NCBI RefSeq assembly: GCF_030936135.1 | Contig: NC_082595.1 | Location: 105,441,334-105,505,333, forward strand | Source of the DNA: Gavia stellata | Taxonomy: Eukaryota; Chordata; Aves; Gaviiformes; Gaviidae | DNA: 64,000 nucleotides | Reading direction: 5' to 3' | Shown here: positions 12,913 to 25,847 of the stretch, one piece after another | How the letters are laid out: every line of letters starts with the position of its first letter | Numbering within the stretch: the first letter of the stretch is position 1 | Notes under the pieces: model-generated | Databases searched by the model: none | Told to the model about the DNA's origin: nothing | The model's input: the letters and a program-made list of their open reading frames with translations, nothing else | Position numbers and translations under genes: made by a program

Positions 12913-14164
12913 GACACAGACAGATATCACCACCTCTGCTTGCTTTGCTTAAAAAGAAAAAAAGAAAAAAGCAGAGGGTAGATTATTTATAAGATTTTTT
13001 TTTTTAAAAGGCTACCTTCAAGAAGGAACTCCAGGCTGCATATCATAACCTTTCCAGAGAGCTGAGTGAGCTACACTTGCTCCTGAACGGGTGGTAACTT
13101 AAAATATACTCTTGTCTTTTTTGCTTCCTACTTTCTAATTTACATGACTTTCCACTCCATATGCTGTTTTTTCCTAGATCCTCTTTTGAGAAACATCAAT
13201 TCTCACATTTAATTATTTGTAAGCATTGTCCAAGAGCCCTAAGATGCTGTTCCATGAAGTCCACGCACCTTGAAACCTGCACTTCTCCACTTCCACACTG
13301 CGACTTCTAATTTATGTCAATATGGACTTAGGCAAAACATAAATCTTTGATGAGTTTTCTCTTGTCGTTATTTTCTTACTTCAACCATGACTGGAAACAT
13401 TCAGAGCATATTACTTAAGAGCTTATCCATTTGAAATCTTGCCATCTTAGAGGAAATTTTTGAACCCCGTCCTGTCCAGAAGGGGGTTCAGAAGCACAAG
13501 AGACATCTGCCTCCTAACAGAGAAAAAATAAACTAACCGAAGAATCCTTACGTTATCTTCTCCTTATGATACAAGAGTTGCTACCTAACCTGCTGCTTGA
13601 CTTTCAGTCCCAGATAACACTGCAAAACATACAGAACACCTAATGGACTGCTATAGCAAAGCATAAAACAGAAGATACAGAATATGCAGGCAGTCTTCTA
13701 TGCTCAGCAGAGAACAATCTTTCACTATTTGTAAAACTAATGCAGGTAAAACATTCAGCGAGACTTGGATTTACATTTCAGGTATCTGCTTTCAAGCTGG
13801 GCAGGTGCACAAAACCATTGCAGGCTTAACTTCTCAAAATTGAATGAGATGACAAGCCAAGAGGAGACACATCACAAGAGGCCTTTAAAGCAAAGAAACG
13901 TAGTTTATCTTTGATGAAATGAAAACCAGGGAAACCTCATGGGAGAAAAAGCAAGGATCAGCATAAGGCAGTCAAAACAAGAAAAATTAACTATGTACCA
14001 TTATTTTGGATGGGCAATGGATAGGTAAAAATGCATTCCCCAAAGCGAGCTAGAAGAGCGTGGGTGTAATGGAGGTCCAAGAGATCCCACCCAGTACGGG
14101 AGCCCTGGGAGGCACGCTAGTCCCAGGCTGGACCCGGGACCCAAGCAGCATGGCCACCTCTTAC

Positions 14165-14262
14165 CTGCCCCAGCTGAAGCCTTCTGCTTCTGACCCCGCT
14201 CTCAGCCACAAGTCCCATCCATGCTATATTACCCAGAACAGTCCTTCAAAGCATCCAGCTGA
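14165..14262 (-). other. Possible alternative or cryptic exon in ITSN2 intron 1
   Basis: This is a GC-richer island inside AT-rich intron. On the minus strand it ends in a strong donor (CTGGGGCAG then gtaagag at 14164) and is preceded by candidate acceptors such as aaatttcag near 14262. It could be an alternative untranslated exon or a decoy. No protein family is recognised in any frame. Confidence 0.25.
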
Positions 14263-16731
14263 AATTTGGTCTCTTAACCTTTAACACTGAGCTCTGCAGC
14301 ATACAGTAATAATGTTTTGACCACTACAAATGAATTTCATGAACTTAGTGAATCAATTATCACCTGGGTTAGACACACATCTCAAAGTCATGTAAAGTCC
14401 CTAAAAGCAAAAGTATATCTCGGAAAGACAGTTGTCCTACCTTAAGAAACTCATAATATTACGACTACACCAACAGCGTAGTGGAAAAAGCAAGAGAGTT
14501 TTAGATTTTTATTAGTAAAATTCTTGACCTTTGAAAGATAAGACTAAAAGTATTATTTAAATCAGCTCTGATTTTTGATACATTTATTAGTATAGCCATA
14601 ATAGGTCATTTTTTTGCATTCCAAATGTAATATTTTTAGAAACAAAGAAGAGTAACTCCCATTTCCTGTTCTTCCCTTACTTCACGTGTATGCTGTTGAA
14701 TCATTAACTGCAGATATCACTCACAAGTGATGCCACAGCATTTCACAAGCTCCACTTGCATCAGCCTTGAAAATTTTCACTAGAAGAGCTAGCTCAGAAT
14801 TATTATCTGCTACTTCTGAAGCTGAAGCAACAACATTCCATATTAAAATGTCTCAAGTCAAACTGGTTGCTCTCAGAATTGCTGTTCCAAAGCAGCTCTG
14901 ACTTATCTGGATCAACCATGTTTTTTCAACTATCTGTAACCGCAAAAACGTTTAAAAATAGTTCTCAGGTAATTGTCCTCTATTAGGTAATTCCAATGTG
15001 TTGTGCTACTACTGTCATCATGTTACATCATTTGAATTTCATGTGGTGTTCTGAAAATAGGAGTTACACAACACTGTGCTCATCTATACATTAATGTTCA
15101 ATCCATCACTTTAACTCTAGGATCCACATAACCAACCTGGCCACGCTGCATTCCTGTACTGACAAAGTCTTAAACATTCTGAATTTGAAGAAAAATGAAA
15201 TTTCATAAGCTCCATTTTTAATTTATGATTTTTATGTGACCTAATCCTCACCTTCTGAACATTTAGTACTAATGGCACAACAGTACCAGAAAAACAAGTT
15301 ACTACAGTCTCTGTATAATCTTGCAATTGTCCATGTATGCACAGATGTAAGAAGAATCAAAGATGCCTCATGAAATAAAATTGCCTATCTTGTTTTCTAG
15401 AGAAAGACTTATCCTTAAATAAATTTGAGAACATAAAAAATAAAAATCCTGATAGACAAGTTAATAAATGAAAAGAGTAACATGCTAGTAACCAAGTAAA
15501 CAGCATGCCTAAATTCTTAGCTTGGCTTTCTAATGGTATGAGACACAAGTAGTTAATACGTACTTTGATGAATCCCATCATCCAATATGAACCAAACTTA
15601 ACAGAAGGGTGGACTTTGCAAAGATCTTAACTGCCTACAAGATTCATGAAAACAGGCAACCAGACAGAGAAGACACTACCAAACTTAGTGCTCCCCATCA
15701 ATGAGAAAGACTGCTGTACATCTGAGTACCAATATTAGACACCAGAGAATCCACATGGCTAAAAGCTGCTCTAAATCTACTAACCACGAGAAAAACTTCA
15801 ACACAAGCTTACATCTGATTAGACTCAGACAGCCAACACCACAGAAAACAAGGCTTCACCAGTGGCACTGCTCATAGCTAGCTTAAAATTTCAGCCTACA
15901 TTGGTCCGTCACTGGAAGGAACCTGAACTTACATGTAGAGATAAGCCTCCCAGTTCTATACCGATCAGGATTCAAAAACAGATTACCAGAGGTAATTCAG
16001 GCATCTGCAATATTTGCAACTCAGCATTTGAAAATTTTGGCATCACTTAAAACAGCTGCTTAGCACTTCAAAAATCCAATCAGGCACTCTAACAAGAGTG
16101 CTTCCCCCAAAAATAGTCTGTTGCATCATCTTATCACCAACCAGGGTACACAAGGAAAATGCAGTTTTAAAAGGTGAAGTTAAAGGGTGATAACGTGTTT
16201 TTAAAGCTAGAAAGAATACAGTAACTACCTTATTTCATCCCATACCTTGGATCAAACTCTGAACCTCAAAGTACACCTTCTGTTAAATGTTTTACTGACA
16301 AGTGATAGTGCTTGAAATAGGTCAGAGTCAGTCATAAAAAAGAGAATTCTCTAATTAGCTCTACATTATCTTTGTTATCTTTATAATCACCAATCATCAC
16401 CTACGATGAAAATGGTAAAGAAAGGTCACTGACTTTCCCACATCATTCAGCCACATGAAATGAGCCCTCCAATCTAAAAGCAACACCACAAATTCACAAA
16501 GTCAACAACCTACTGCTCTCACAATTTTCACAAAAGGACTATGTTTACATCAAGCTTTCCCCCAAAACTGAAACACATGTCAGGATCCATCATCTAATAT
16601 ACCTTGCCAAGATATGTGGCGTTACACTGAAGTGAAAGCAGCTTTCGAAAGTCAAAATAAAGTAACTTTAAAACAAGGAAGTATAGCAGTTGCATACATC
16701 TATATGGAACAAATCACAGCACCTGTGCTGC

Positions 16732-17499
16732 CAGGAGCACTGGCTGATGCCATTGCAAGACCAAGGTCTATGATCTTTGGAAGGTCTTGGTGACTGGTCA
16801 AGGATTCTGATGACTGGGAAAAGGCAAACATCACACCCATCTTCTGGGAGGGCAAGAGGGTGAGTTCAACAATACAAAAGGCTGCTAAGTCTGACTTCAG
16901 TCCCTGGAAAGATTATGGAGCAAATCCTCCTGGGAACCACCTACAGATGCTTGAAGAACAAAAAAGTAATGGGAAACTGCCAGCATGCATCTATTCAGGA
17001 CGCACCACGCCTGACACATCTCATAGCTTTCTGTATTGAGATGACTGGCTCTGTGGATGAGGGCAGAGCAGCTTGTTTTGACTTTACGAAAGCTTTCAAC
17101 AAGGTCTCCCACAGTATCCTTAGAGCCAAACTGGTGAAATATAGTTTGAATAGGTTGACTGTAAACTGGGTGGAAAACTGACTTGACCACTATACTCAAA
17201 GGGCTGTGATCAGTAGTCCAAAATCCACCTGGCTGGAATGAATTATGTTCCCCAGGGGTTGACACCATAGCCAGCGCTATTTAATGTCTTCACTGACGAA
17301 CTGGGCAACGGGATGGGATGCACTCTGTGCAAAACTGGAGAGGGCTGCCCAGGGAGGTTGTGGGATCTCCAGCCTTGGAGGTAGCCCAAACACAACCAGA
17401 CACGGCTCTGAGCAACCTGATCTAAGTCAGCCATGCTTTTAGCAAGGGCTGGACCAGACGATCTCCAGAAGTCCCTTCAAAACTGTATTATTCTATGAC
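16732..17499 (+). mobile_element. CR1 LINE copy with reverse-transcriptase remnant
   Basis: This is the longest CR1 piece in the window, in plus orientation. At 16915-17181 it keeps a piece of the ORF2 reverse transcriptase reading frame, including FDFTKAFNKVSHSIL, a diverged form of the conserved FxDxxKAFDxVxH block in which the second aspartate is Asn. Frame breaks and an internal deletion near 17270 join it to the 3' end of the element, which finishes near 'attattctatgac'. It is inactive. Confidence 0.92.
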
Positions 17500-19287
17500 T
17501 ACATTCTAGGTAAATAAAAGCAAATGGAAGCAATTAAAAGCTATTTTAAAAACTGAGATATTGGAGAAATTTCCTTTCAAGTGAAAACAGGCCAGAAACG
17601 AACATTAAAAGTAAAGATGTCCAACTTTTGAAACAGTTTTAAAAAGGCAAAGAGAACAGCTCTGCACTTTAAAAGAAAATCTCATTAAATGCTGTTTTCA
17701 CAAACGTTACATGCTGATCAAACTAAATCTTTTGAAGTAAGAGCAGAGACTTTACTTGTAAACTGTTAATTAATAGGTCATCTCTCAGACCAGAGACCTC
17801 TGTCTCAACTTGCAACAGGAACTAGTGATCTGGACTACATTGCTCTTCAGGAACTAATCACAAAGTCTTTTCCTGACAGACACCTGTTCTCAAGGGTTGT
17901 GAAGCTTTTTTTGATAACGCCCCAAGCGAAGCACGTACATCACCTTTCACTTTTCAAATGCTGCCCCATTTTCCCCACCAGCTCCAGATGAGTAGCTCAA
18001 TGAAGAATTACTATCACCTACAGAACTTAGCTTCATTTTTCGTAGCTGCTACTTTGCTACGGCATGAAATTAATTCGCTTCTCAATATTAAAGACCACAA
18101 CAGGAATATTTGTGGAAAAAAAAAAAAACCTACTGTAAGAACTGTCATGGTCCCAATCACTATAATACCTGAATCTCATTAAATAAAGCCTTCTCAGCAA
18201 CACATTTCAAAAATCATCCACGGGTCACTTCTGCCTTGACCTATCTCACTCTGCCCACAAGAAGAATGGTGAAAAAAATAAGCAGCCATAAAGCTCTGAT
18301 AGCAGAACACTAGATAACCCCATATGGTGATAAGCACAAACAAGCCATAGGTACAGCATTTTTGTTATTGTTAGTGCTCTTTGATTATATTACAGTAGCA
18401 GCTAACAACTCAGTCAGGGACACATCCCATACCCTACATCTTGTATAGGCAGAAGAGGAAAAAAAGTAAATGCAGTTCCCTCAGGATAGTAATTAAAATG
18501 AGATGCATATTCACTTGATCTAATTTACGTACCTGAGTTAGGAGGCTAATCTGACCAAAATTTCTGTATAACAGAGAGCACAGAGCAGCCTAAATCCATG
18601 TTTCGGGCATGCGTGCAAGTCTCCTAACACCAAACAGAGCCTAGAGTCTGGACCAAGGTTTCCCTAAATATCCAGAGGCACGGTGGTACAAATGCCCCTC
18701 CCGGCTTAGTAAGAATATACAAATACAGACAAACCAAACAGGGAAAGCAGAGTCGAAACAGGGAAACAAAAAACTAACAAAGTTTAGTAGAAGAATGAAG
18801 CCCAGCTAGCTATTTATCCAGTTAGTTCCTAATGCTCATTATTTCTAAACATCGTCACACATCACATCAGTGGATACAGCCGTTTGTTACAGCTGTAGTC
18901 TTTGAATTTCAACAAAGTTTCAGATGAACAATTTAAAATTCTTGAAAGCAAGCTGCATTTTACGTACCACTGATGTTATCCACACCGCAGCAAAGCCGTA
19001 CTGCTTCACATGCTTTGTATGTTTTCCTGTGTACACGCAAGTGTGGGAGCTGCTGCCACCACAGGCAAGCATGAACAAAAACAAGTTTAAAGAAGATCAT
19101 GTTCCCAAAAGAGAGAGGCATACGATAGGGCAGCCTGAATGCAAGGGCAAGCAGCTTCTAACTGGGGAATTTCCAACTGATGTTTAAGAGAACCGCTATG
19201 AGCACAGGTTAAAGATCACAGGTACTATCTAAAGCACAAGCTACTTTCAAGTTCTGCAGCGTGACAGATGTCAAAGCGTCAGCTGCT

Positions 19288-19613
19288 ATGAAAACCATTT
19301 AATGTATTCAAAATAGGATCTTAATGTTTAGGGAACCGAGTCATGTATCACAGCCTCATTTTATTTTCTGAATTACAGCATGTCGCGGTGTGAAGTTGAG
19401 ACCAAGGAAAGCCAGCCTATTTACAGACAAAACAGTTTACAAACTTTAACTGCAGAACCCAGTTCAGTTTCTCCAAACTCTAGGTTTTCACAGTAACTAC
19501 AAGAAACAAAATCACCATTATCACAACAAACCGGGGTCTCTTAACACGTCCGGGTTACCTCACCTCGCCGGGGCGCTTCCTCGGGCAGAGAGAGAGCTGT
19601 TTGGGCACCGACA
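19288..19613. repeat. Tandem duplication, copy 1
   Basis: This 326-bp unit is repeated directly and without spacer at 19614-19940. I see only two differences: a run of 4 versus 5 A near the start, and T at 19397 versus C at 19724, where copy 2 keeps a CpG. The copy includes the edge of the ITSN2 CpG island and a duplicate of the probable exon-1 splice donor, with its exon side at 19564 on the minus strand. Confidence 0.97.
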
Positions 19614-19940
19614 ATGAAAACCATTTAATGTATTCAAAAATAGGATCTTAATGTTTAGGGAACCGAGTCATGTATCACAGCCTCATTTTATTTTCTGAAT
19701 TACAGCATGTCGCGGTGTGAAGTCGAGACCAAGGAAAGCCAGCCTATTTACAGACAAAACAGTTTACAAACTTTAACTGCAGAACCCAGTTCAGTTTCTC
19801 CAAACTCTAGGTTTTCACAGTAACTACAAGAAACAAAATCACCATTATCACAACAAACCGGGGTCTCTTAACACGTCCGGGTTACCTCACCTCGCCGGGG
19901 CGCTTCCTCGGGCAGAGAGAGAGCTGTTTGGGCACCGACA
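19614..19940. repeat. Tandem duplication, copy 2
   Basis: This is the second unit, 327 bp and near-identical to the preceding one. It continues into CpG-island sequence on its right ('ccggtacctcctcc'), so its right edge is the native context, whereas the left edge of copy 1 is native to the intron side. The junction 'ccgaca|atgaaaacc' shows no obvious microhomology. The high identity means a recent event or a false duplication in assembly. Confidence 0.97.
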
Positions 19941-20200
19941 CCGGTACCTCCTCCCCTTGCAGCGCAGTAGTGAAGCAAAGGCGGGCAGCAGCAGCAGCGC
20001 TAGCACCAGGACCTACCGTCGCTATCGGCAGCTCTGCCCGGACTGCCGCCTCACCCCCGCCCCGCAGACAGGCAGCGGAGCTCACCGGCCAAACTTCAAG
20101 GCCCGGCGACGGAGCCGGCTCCCGGGAAGAGCAGTTCCCATAGAAACGCCGGAGCGGCTCCGCCGGGCTCGGGACTGCGGCGGGGAGCGCGGGGGAGCCG
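19891..20200 (-). other. ITSN2: Probable ITSN2 untranslated exon 1
   Basis: On the minus strand GGCGAG is followed by gtgaggtaac, a good donor, with its exon edge at 19891. The sequence upstream is CpG-rich and has no conserved reading frame, as expected for a 5' untranslated exon spliced to the acceptor at 6048. Other usable donors in the island (near 20018, 20050 and 20080) make the exact exon uncertain. The 5' end given here is approximate. Confidence 0.4.
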
Positions 20201-20363
20201 CAGCCCAGCCCGCCCCCTGACAGCGCCCGGCCCCGCCGCCGGCGGGGGGCTCACGGCCTCGCCGGGCAAGTCAGTTGCTCGCCGGCAGGGCGAAACGAAC
20301 GCAAAACGCTGTTTTTAAGAGAAAGAACCCAAACAAAACCCCACCACCCTCAAAGAGGAAAAA

Positions 20364-20380
20364 TAAATAAATAAATAAAA
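20364..20380. repeat. Short (AAAT)n microsatellite
   Basis: A run of four to five aaat units (aataaataaataaataaa) sits inside the ITSN2 CpG island and contrasts sharply with the GC-rich DNA around it. Confidence 0.9.
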
Positions 20381-22756
20381 CCGCTTGGCGTAATAGAAAC
20401 CTCGACTGTTCCTCCCCACGCCCGTCCCCTGCCCGCGCGGCTGCTGTGCTCGCAGGACGGCAGGAACAGGCGCTTCCCCGCACGGCAGCGCCGAGGCCGG
20501 CCGTGCCCCGGGCCCGCAGCGAGGCCCCGCGGGGCGGCCGCGCTGACAGCTCCGCGCCGTCGGAGCTCGCCCCCCCGCAGCGCACCTCCCTCCCTCCCTC
20601 CGGCCGCCCCCCGCGCCCTGGGGACGAGGCCACCCCGCGGGGCGGGTCGGGACGTGGCCCCGCTCCTCCAGGCGCGGAGGAACCGCAGGCCGCCCGGCCG
20701 CTTGTACCTGTTGCGCTGCCCGTGAGCGCCTGCTCCGCACGGGCTGCCTCCTCCTCCGCCTCCCGCGGCGGCGGCGGCGGCGTCAGCCCCACAACATGGC
20801 GGCGGAGGCGGGGGCGGCCCGGGAAGGAAGAGGGGGAGGGAGCCGGGGCCGGCGGGCACGGGCTGAGGGCGCCGCTGGGTGCCGGCTCCGCGCCCGGCAG
20901 TCGTGGGTGAGGGCGTGGGGTTGGCGGCCCTCCCTCGGCGGAGCTCGACCGCATCCCGAGAGGCGGGCGGGCAGCCCCGGGCGAGGGGGACATCGGTAGT
21001 TGGGGTGCAAGGCCGGAGCCGAAATGAAGGGTCGCCTCGCCCCGGGGTGCTGCCCCCCGGGCCTGGCCCCAGCTAAGTAAGCAGGCCTGCTGGGGTCCGG
21101 AGGTGGGGAAGACAGACCTGTTACCGTCGCCCGGCCTGACCTTTGCGGCACAGAAGCGGGGTCCCACGCAGCGAGCCGGGCCGGTCGGTGTGGTTCGCTC
21201 TGCGGGATGATTTCTGCAGAGTAATAAGCTACCGATTAAAGACCTCAACTGACAGAACATTTACCACATTCTTACTGAAATTTTTCTATTGGTTCCAACC
21301 GCTGCCTCCCCATCTGCCCTATAAATTACTTTTTCTTTAGTTTTCTAGCTGTAGGTCTGTATTTAGAAAAAAAAGGTAATAAACGCTAAAATAATCTCAG
21401 TCCTATCTCAACTGCTAGTTTCTTGTGGAAGCCAAAAAGCTTACGCCTCTGGTTTGATCATTCTGTCTGAGGACTCCCAGATGAAGCGATTTTTCCACGC
21501 TGAGCACCCCGGGAGAGGGATGACAGCACCCGGGGAGTGCCTGGTGGCACTCCTCAGTGGGAAGCGTGTCCCGCTGGGGCACCGGCAGCGGGGAGGAGGG
21601 GGCTGGCACGAGCAACTAAATTCAGCTAGCGCCAGGCACTGCTCAGCATACTGAAATATGTGGGGCTTCAGGGATTTATCTTTTCAAAAATTAAAGACTC
21701 CTGTAGAAAGGAAATGCATGAAAAATACCATCGCTTTTAAGCATTACACCTTTTCCTTCTTCAGCGAGTGGATCTTGCTATGTACAGAAGATTACAGCGC
21801 CTTTCTGCTATGTTCTTGCTGTGTAGTTAATTACATATCACCTTTGTACAGAGCAGATTTTTCCACTGACTCATTCTTCGGGGTTCTTAATGAGCCTTTC
21901 CAGTTTGTTACACCTTTTATCATTCATTGTGACTCCAGAGCAGTCATGTTACTGGGCCATGTAATGGTCATAGTCACGTACTAGCACATACAGTGTTTTT
22001 GCTTAGACACCTCATGTTTGCCTTTGCTGTTCCAGCTGCCACATTGCATTGGCAGCTCGCATTCATGTATTTATCCCTCGTGATCTCCTCAGCCCTCATC
22101 TGATTCAAGGCTTTTGAAGATACAGTATTCTCCTTCCTCACTCCCAGCCCAAAAGCGTGCTTTGTGTTTTTGTTCCCACGCACAGCCAGCAACCTCGTCT
22201 TTGATGCATACGTCTTTGCCACGTAGGTGGGTTAAAACACACGTAGTTCAAGGGGCACTTGCTGACTTTGTGATTTAAATCACTCAGTGGCCCCCAACCC
22301 AGGTGGCCTTCGGCTGTTTTGAAGTCATCTGCAGATTTCATGAGCAGTGCTTCATTTAATTCCAAATAATTGACTGAGATAGTAGAGCAGCCCTGGGTCA
22401 AGAACAGGCTCCTCTGGAGCCCTGGTAAAAAGTCTCTCATCCGACATTTTTAATTTTAATTACTTTCTAATGTTTCTTAAAATGCAGCCTTTAATCCATT
22501 TAGTACACATTATAGTGATATAGCACAGTTCTAAATGTGACTTTGTTGTGTAGGCAACACCTACAGCCTGCTTTGGATTGAAGGTGAGTGCTTGCATCGG
22601 ACATAACAGGTTCATAAAGGCTGTTGTAGAGAGGATTAAGATAACAATAAGCCAGATAAACGTGTTTCTTCTCATAGGAAGAAAAAGATCAGGTTACTGA
22701 TTACAGTAGTTTAAGTATTGGGAAGGGCAGTGGAAAAATCTGTCAACAAAAGTCTC

Positions 22757-22855
22757 TAAGACCAGGTTAGACAGGTATCTGTGAGGAGTTAGGTAAATAC
22801 AGTTGATCCTGCCTTGAACATTAAACTAGGTGTCTTCTCAAGGAACCTCACGGCT
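22757..22855 (+). mobile_element. Old CR1-like 3' fragment
   Basis: The text 'agaccaggttagacaggtat', followed by 'gttgatcctgcc' and 'actaggtgtcttctcaagg', is a diverged form of the CR1 3' end seen in old archosaur and turtle subfamilies. It is short and eroded, clearly older than the other CR1 copies here. Confidence 0.5.
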
Positions 22856-25847
22856 CTTTTCTTCTATAATTAATGTTACTGCCAAGTCCTGCCAAGCAAA
22901 CGGACTTGGGCCATGTATGGTGTGACGTTCGGCCCCCTGGACAAAAGGCCATGCAGAAAACCAGGGGGGGAGAGTTGGGAAGCTGCGCCGCGGGCCGGCT
23001 GTGTGGTAGGGCATGCGTTTTGTGCCCATGATCAAAGGGAAGATGAATCATACAGGGGGGGTGTTAATGTACATTTAGTTGATTTTAGTTTTATATACAG
23101 TTCTGGAACTACTTAAGCCTATGGCTAGGCTTAGAATATGACCTTTAGTGACTCTCATTACCTGCTTTGCTGCCTCCATTGCCTCTGTTGCAAACTCCAG
23201 CAGAAACAAGGGACATGCCTGGAAGCTGTAACATCTTCGCTTTGAATACCAGCTTAGAACACTACGTTCAAATTTTGTACCCTAACAAAGTTTTCAACTA
23301 TCAATTACATATTTTGACATTTTGTGTTCTTACTGGTAAACATCCCTCTCTCCCTACAAGAGATAATTCATATGCTAAATAAAGGCAATAGTGACTTTTT
23401 TTTTAAATATGCAGATGTGCCAATCTGTGCATATGAAAGAAGATATATATGCCTTCTTCACTACTGGGAATGATACTGATTTATGATTATATGATATTGA
23501 AAAAATCCCAGATTGCTTCTCTAACCCTGTCTGAAAACATCCTGCACTCTGAAGAGAAGTTATTAAAAGAAGAGTGACAAGCAAACATGGCGCTTTACCA
23601 TTGCCTTTGAGGTGACAAAGTGCACAAAGCAGGAAGCGTATAGAGAACATTGGGATACTTGATTCTGTAAATATGACAGGTGGGGAAGGACTCACCTGTG
23701 TTATTAACGTTACGTGAGATACCTATAGAAAAGCAGCAAGGTAGCTCATTTTGAGATAGCCACAGAGGTTGCCTGATACCTCCTCTGATACAAAACTGAA
23801 GCCAGGAAAACCTGCAATACTGTGAGCTTTGTTGCCTGGGAAGGGAGAAGTCAGAGAGAATGCAAAATTCAGCTGGCTCCCTAGAGAGAAAACCTTGTGT
23901 AAGTAATTAGCATATCAAAGCTTTATGTATTCTTATTCTAGACAAGCTGAATGCTACTTCATCTGCATTACCACAAACAACCAGAGCTCATCAGAGGTAT
24001 GAGAACAATAAATATCTGTAAAATAGATTAATTAGCAGGAAGAGGAGCAAGACTCACAGGCTGCTGTGAAGACACATTTGAATGCAGCAGCCCCTCAGTC
24101 ACTCTTCCTTGTGATTGGAGCACGTAGTTTAGTGTGAGCTACAAAAAATGCATCCTTAAAGTGAAGCTGAACTAACTCTTGCCCAACCTGAGAAGATTCT
24201 TACAGAGATGTTTTTTCAATGATGTCTGAGGCACAAACTAGTATTACATCTACTTTGTCTAAATTTTTTGTTTTGTTTTAATTAGTAACTGCATTACCAT
24301 TTCTTTAAAATGAAGAATTTTGTCCTCTGGTTTGCTAGAATGAAATTTGTTTCCATGCAGAGTTTGACTACTGCTTAAAGTATGTTCAAAGGAAAAACAC
24401 TCTACTTTTATGAAGGTGGAGTTTCTAAAGGCACTGTTGCAGATGCTGCCTTTGGGCATCTCAGAGTTTGGGGAGAGTGCTTTTTGCAAGCTCCAACATG
24501 CAGTTTTGGGGGCTGATGTCAAGTACTAGGTGAAATAAAAGTCCCTTCTGGTGGTAGTTAGTACACTTCTAGCAAGGAGTAGACAGTGGCAAAGCAAGTT
24601 AAAACTGCAGGAATGAATTTGTTTGTCTCAGAAAGCCATTAAGGTAAGGGAAATTACTTAATAATAATTGATGAGTAATAGAAAAGACAGCTGAAAGGAG
24701 AAGAAACCGATGGTATGATAGCATAGAGACTTGTTCCAGACATAGGAGCAGGGCTGCAGCACAGCAGCTACCCAGAAGAGACCAATTAAGATGAAATGTG
24801 TGGAGAAGCAGAGAAGTAGTAGAATTTACTATAAGCAATGTCTCATCCTCTAGCATTACTATGTTGTCATTTACTATCCTGCGAGTTTTTGTCATATCTG
24901 AGCCAAAACCAACGTACAACAGCAAAGGCTAACAAGATATAATGAAGATGGAGAAACTAGAAATATTAAAAGCAACTCAATTTTGACATTAAGGCTTTAC
25001 TTTTTAATCTTTACCTGTACTCTGCCCTTCCTGTTACAGAAAATTTTGCTATCTTTAGAGTAATAAGGCAAGATGTCCACTGACAGCAAAAGAGATTGTG
25101 AATGGAATTCCTTAGCCTGAACTGAGCGGCAGTAGGTAATATGACTTCTTCCCTGGTCTCAGTTTACTCCATAATATTGCTTATTTTCTCTGCTGTGCTG
25201 CAGGAAAACACAGCAGAAGTGAATGCTTTATTCTCCCTGTCCAAGCCCTCTGACCAGGCAGTGTCTAAGCTTGTTAACAGACATGTTTCTGCAAGTGTGT
25301 GTTTAAAACATACGAAGTTAAGCAAGAACATAAATGAACACCAGAAATCAGTTACTGCTAAGAATAAGCCATGCTTTGTGGACAGTTACTGATCAGGGAT
25401 CAAGGAATGTAAAGCAACAACTATTTCTGAGTGGTCAAAAAGCAGTAATTGCAACATAGTGATCTGCACAGGTTCCTTGCGTGGTGTCCTGTTTAATTTT
25501 ACTTGCTAATGAGAGGCATTTCCTCATCTGGAGAGTCCAGCTTGTTGTCCCAACTATAAAGAACTACTTAAAAACAGCCACACCTACCTGATGAATGACA
25601 GCTCTGACCCCTTTACTAGATTCAACTCTATTATTATGCTAAATTTTCTTTTGCGCCTCCTCTTTTTCCTCTCAGCTAATACAGAAGCAATGAGTACTCA
25701 TTTAATGCTGCTGCCAGGTTTCATTTTTACATCAGTATACAACTGTTTTCTTCCTTTTGAGCAAATGCTAGATATGGTCTTTAGCCTAGGTCTTTATTTA
25801 AACCTGGAGGCACATAACACAATGGGATAATACCATTGGGATTATCA

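Larger units (their letters stand above)
6048..19890 (-). other. ITSN2: ITSN2 intron 1 (about 13.8 kb)
   Basis: This is the stretch between the untranslated first exon and the first coding exon. It is AT-rich and contains CR1 fragments (8167-8820, 9285-9868, 16732-17499), tRNA-like relics near 12.6-12.9 kb, a possible cryptic or alternative exon near 14.2 kb, and copy 1 plus most of copy 2 of the tandem duplication. The remaining short open frames look like chance. Confidence 0.6.
19870..21200. promoter_or_regulatory. CpG island, ITSN2 promoter, possibly bidirectional
   Basis: This is a very GC-rich, CpG-dense block between AT-rich flanks. It contains homopurine and CCT repeats (20583-20600), GC boxes, and a YY1-type motif caacatggcggcgg at 20792-20805 on the plus strand. 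That motif sits upstream of a plus-strand donor-like site near 20906 (cgtgg|gtgagg). Long open frames on both strands, up to 329 codons, reflect the lack of stop codons in GC-rich DNA. A divergent plus-strand transcript is possible but unproven. Confidence 0.75.

Noticed and set aside
16915-17181. 88-codon plus frame with a reverse-transcriptase-like motif as a host gene
   Set aside because: It is a fragment of the CR1 ORF2 inside a truncated LINE copy.
20271-21260. 329-codon minus-strand open frame and several overlapping frames in the ITSN2 CpG island
   Set aside because: Extreme Pro/Ala/Arg/Gly composition in all frames and both strands reflects GC-rich DNA lacking stop codons; no family resemblance.
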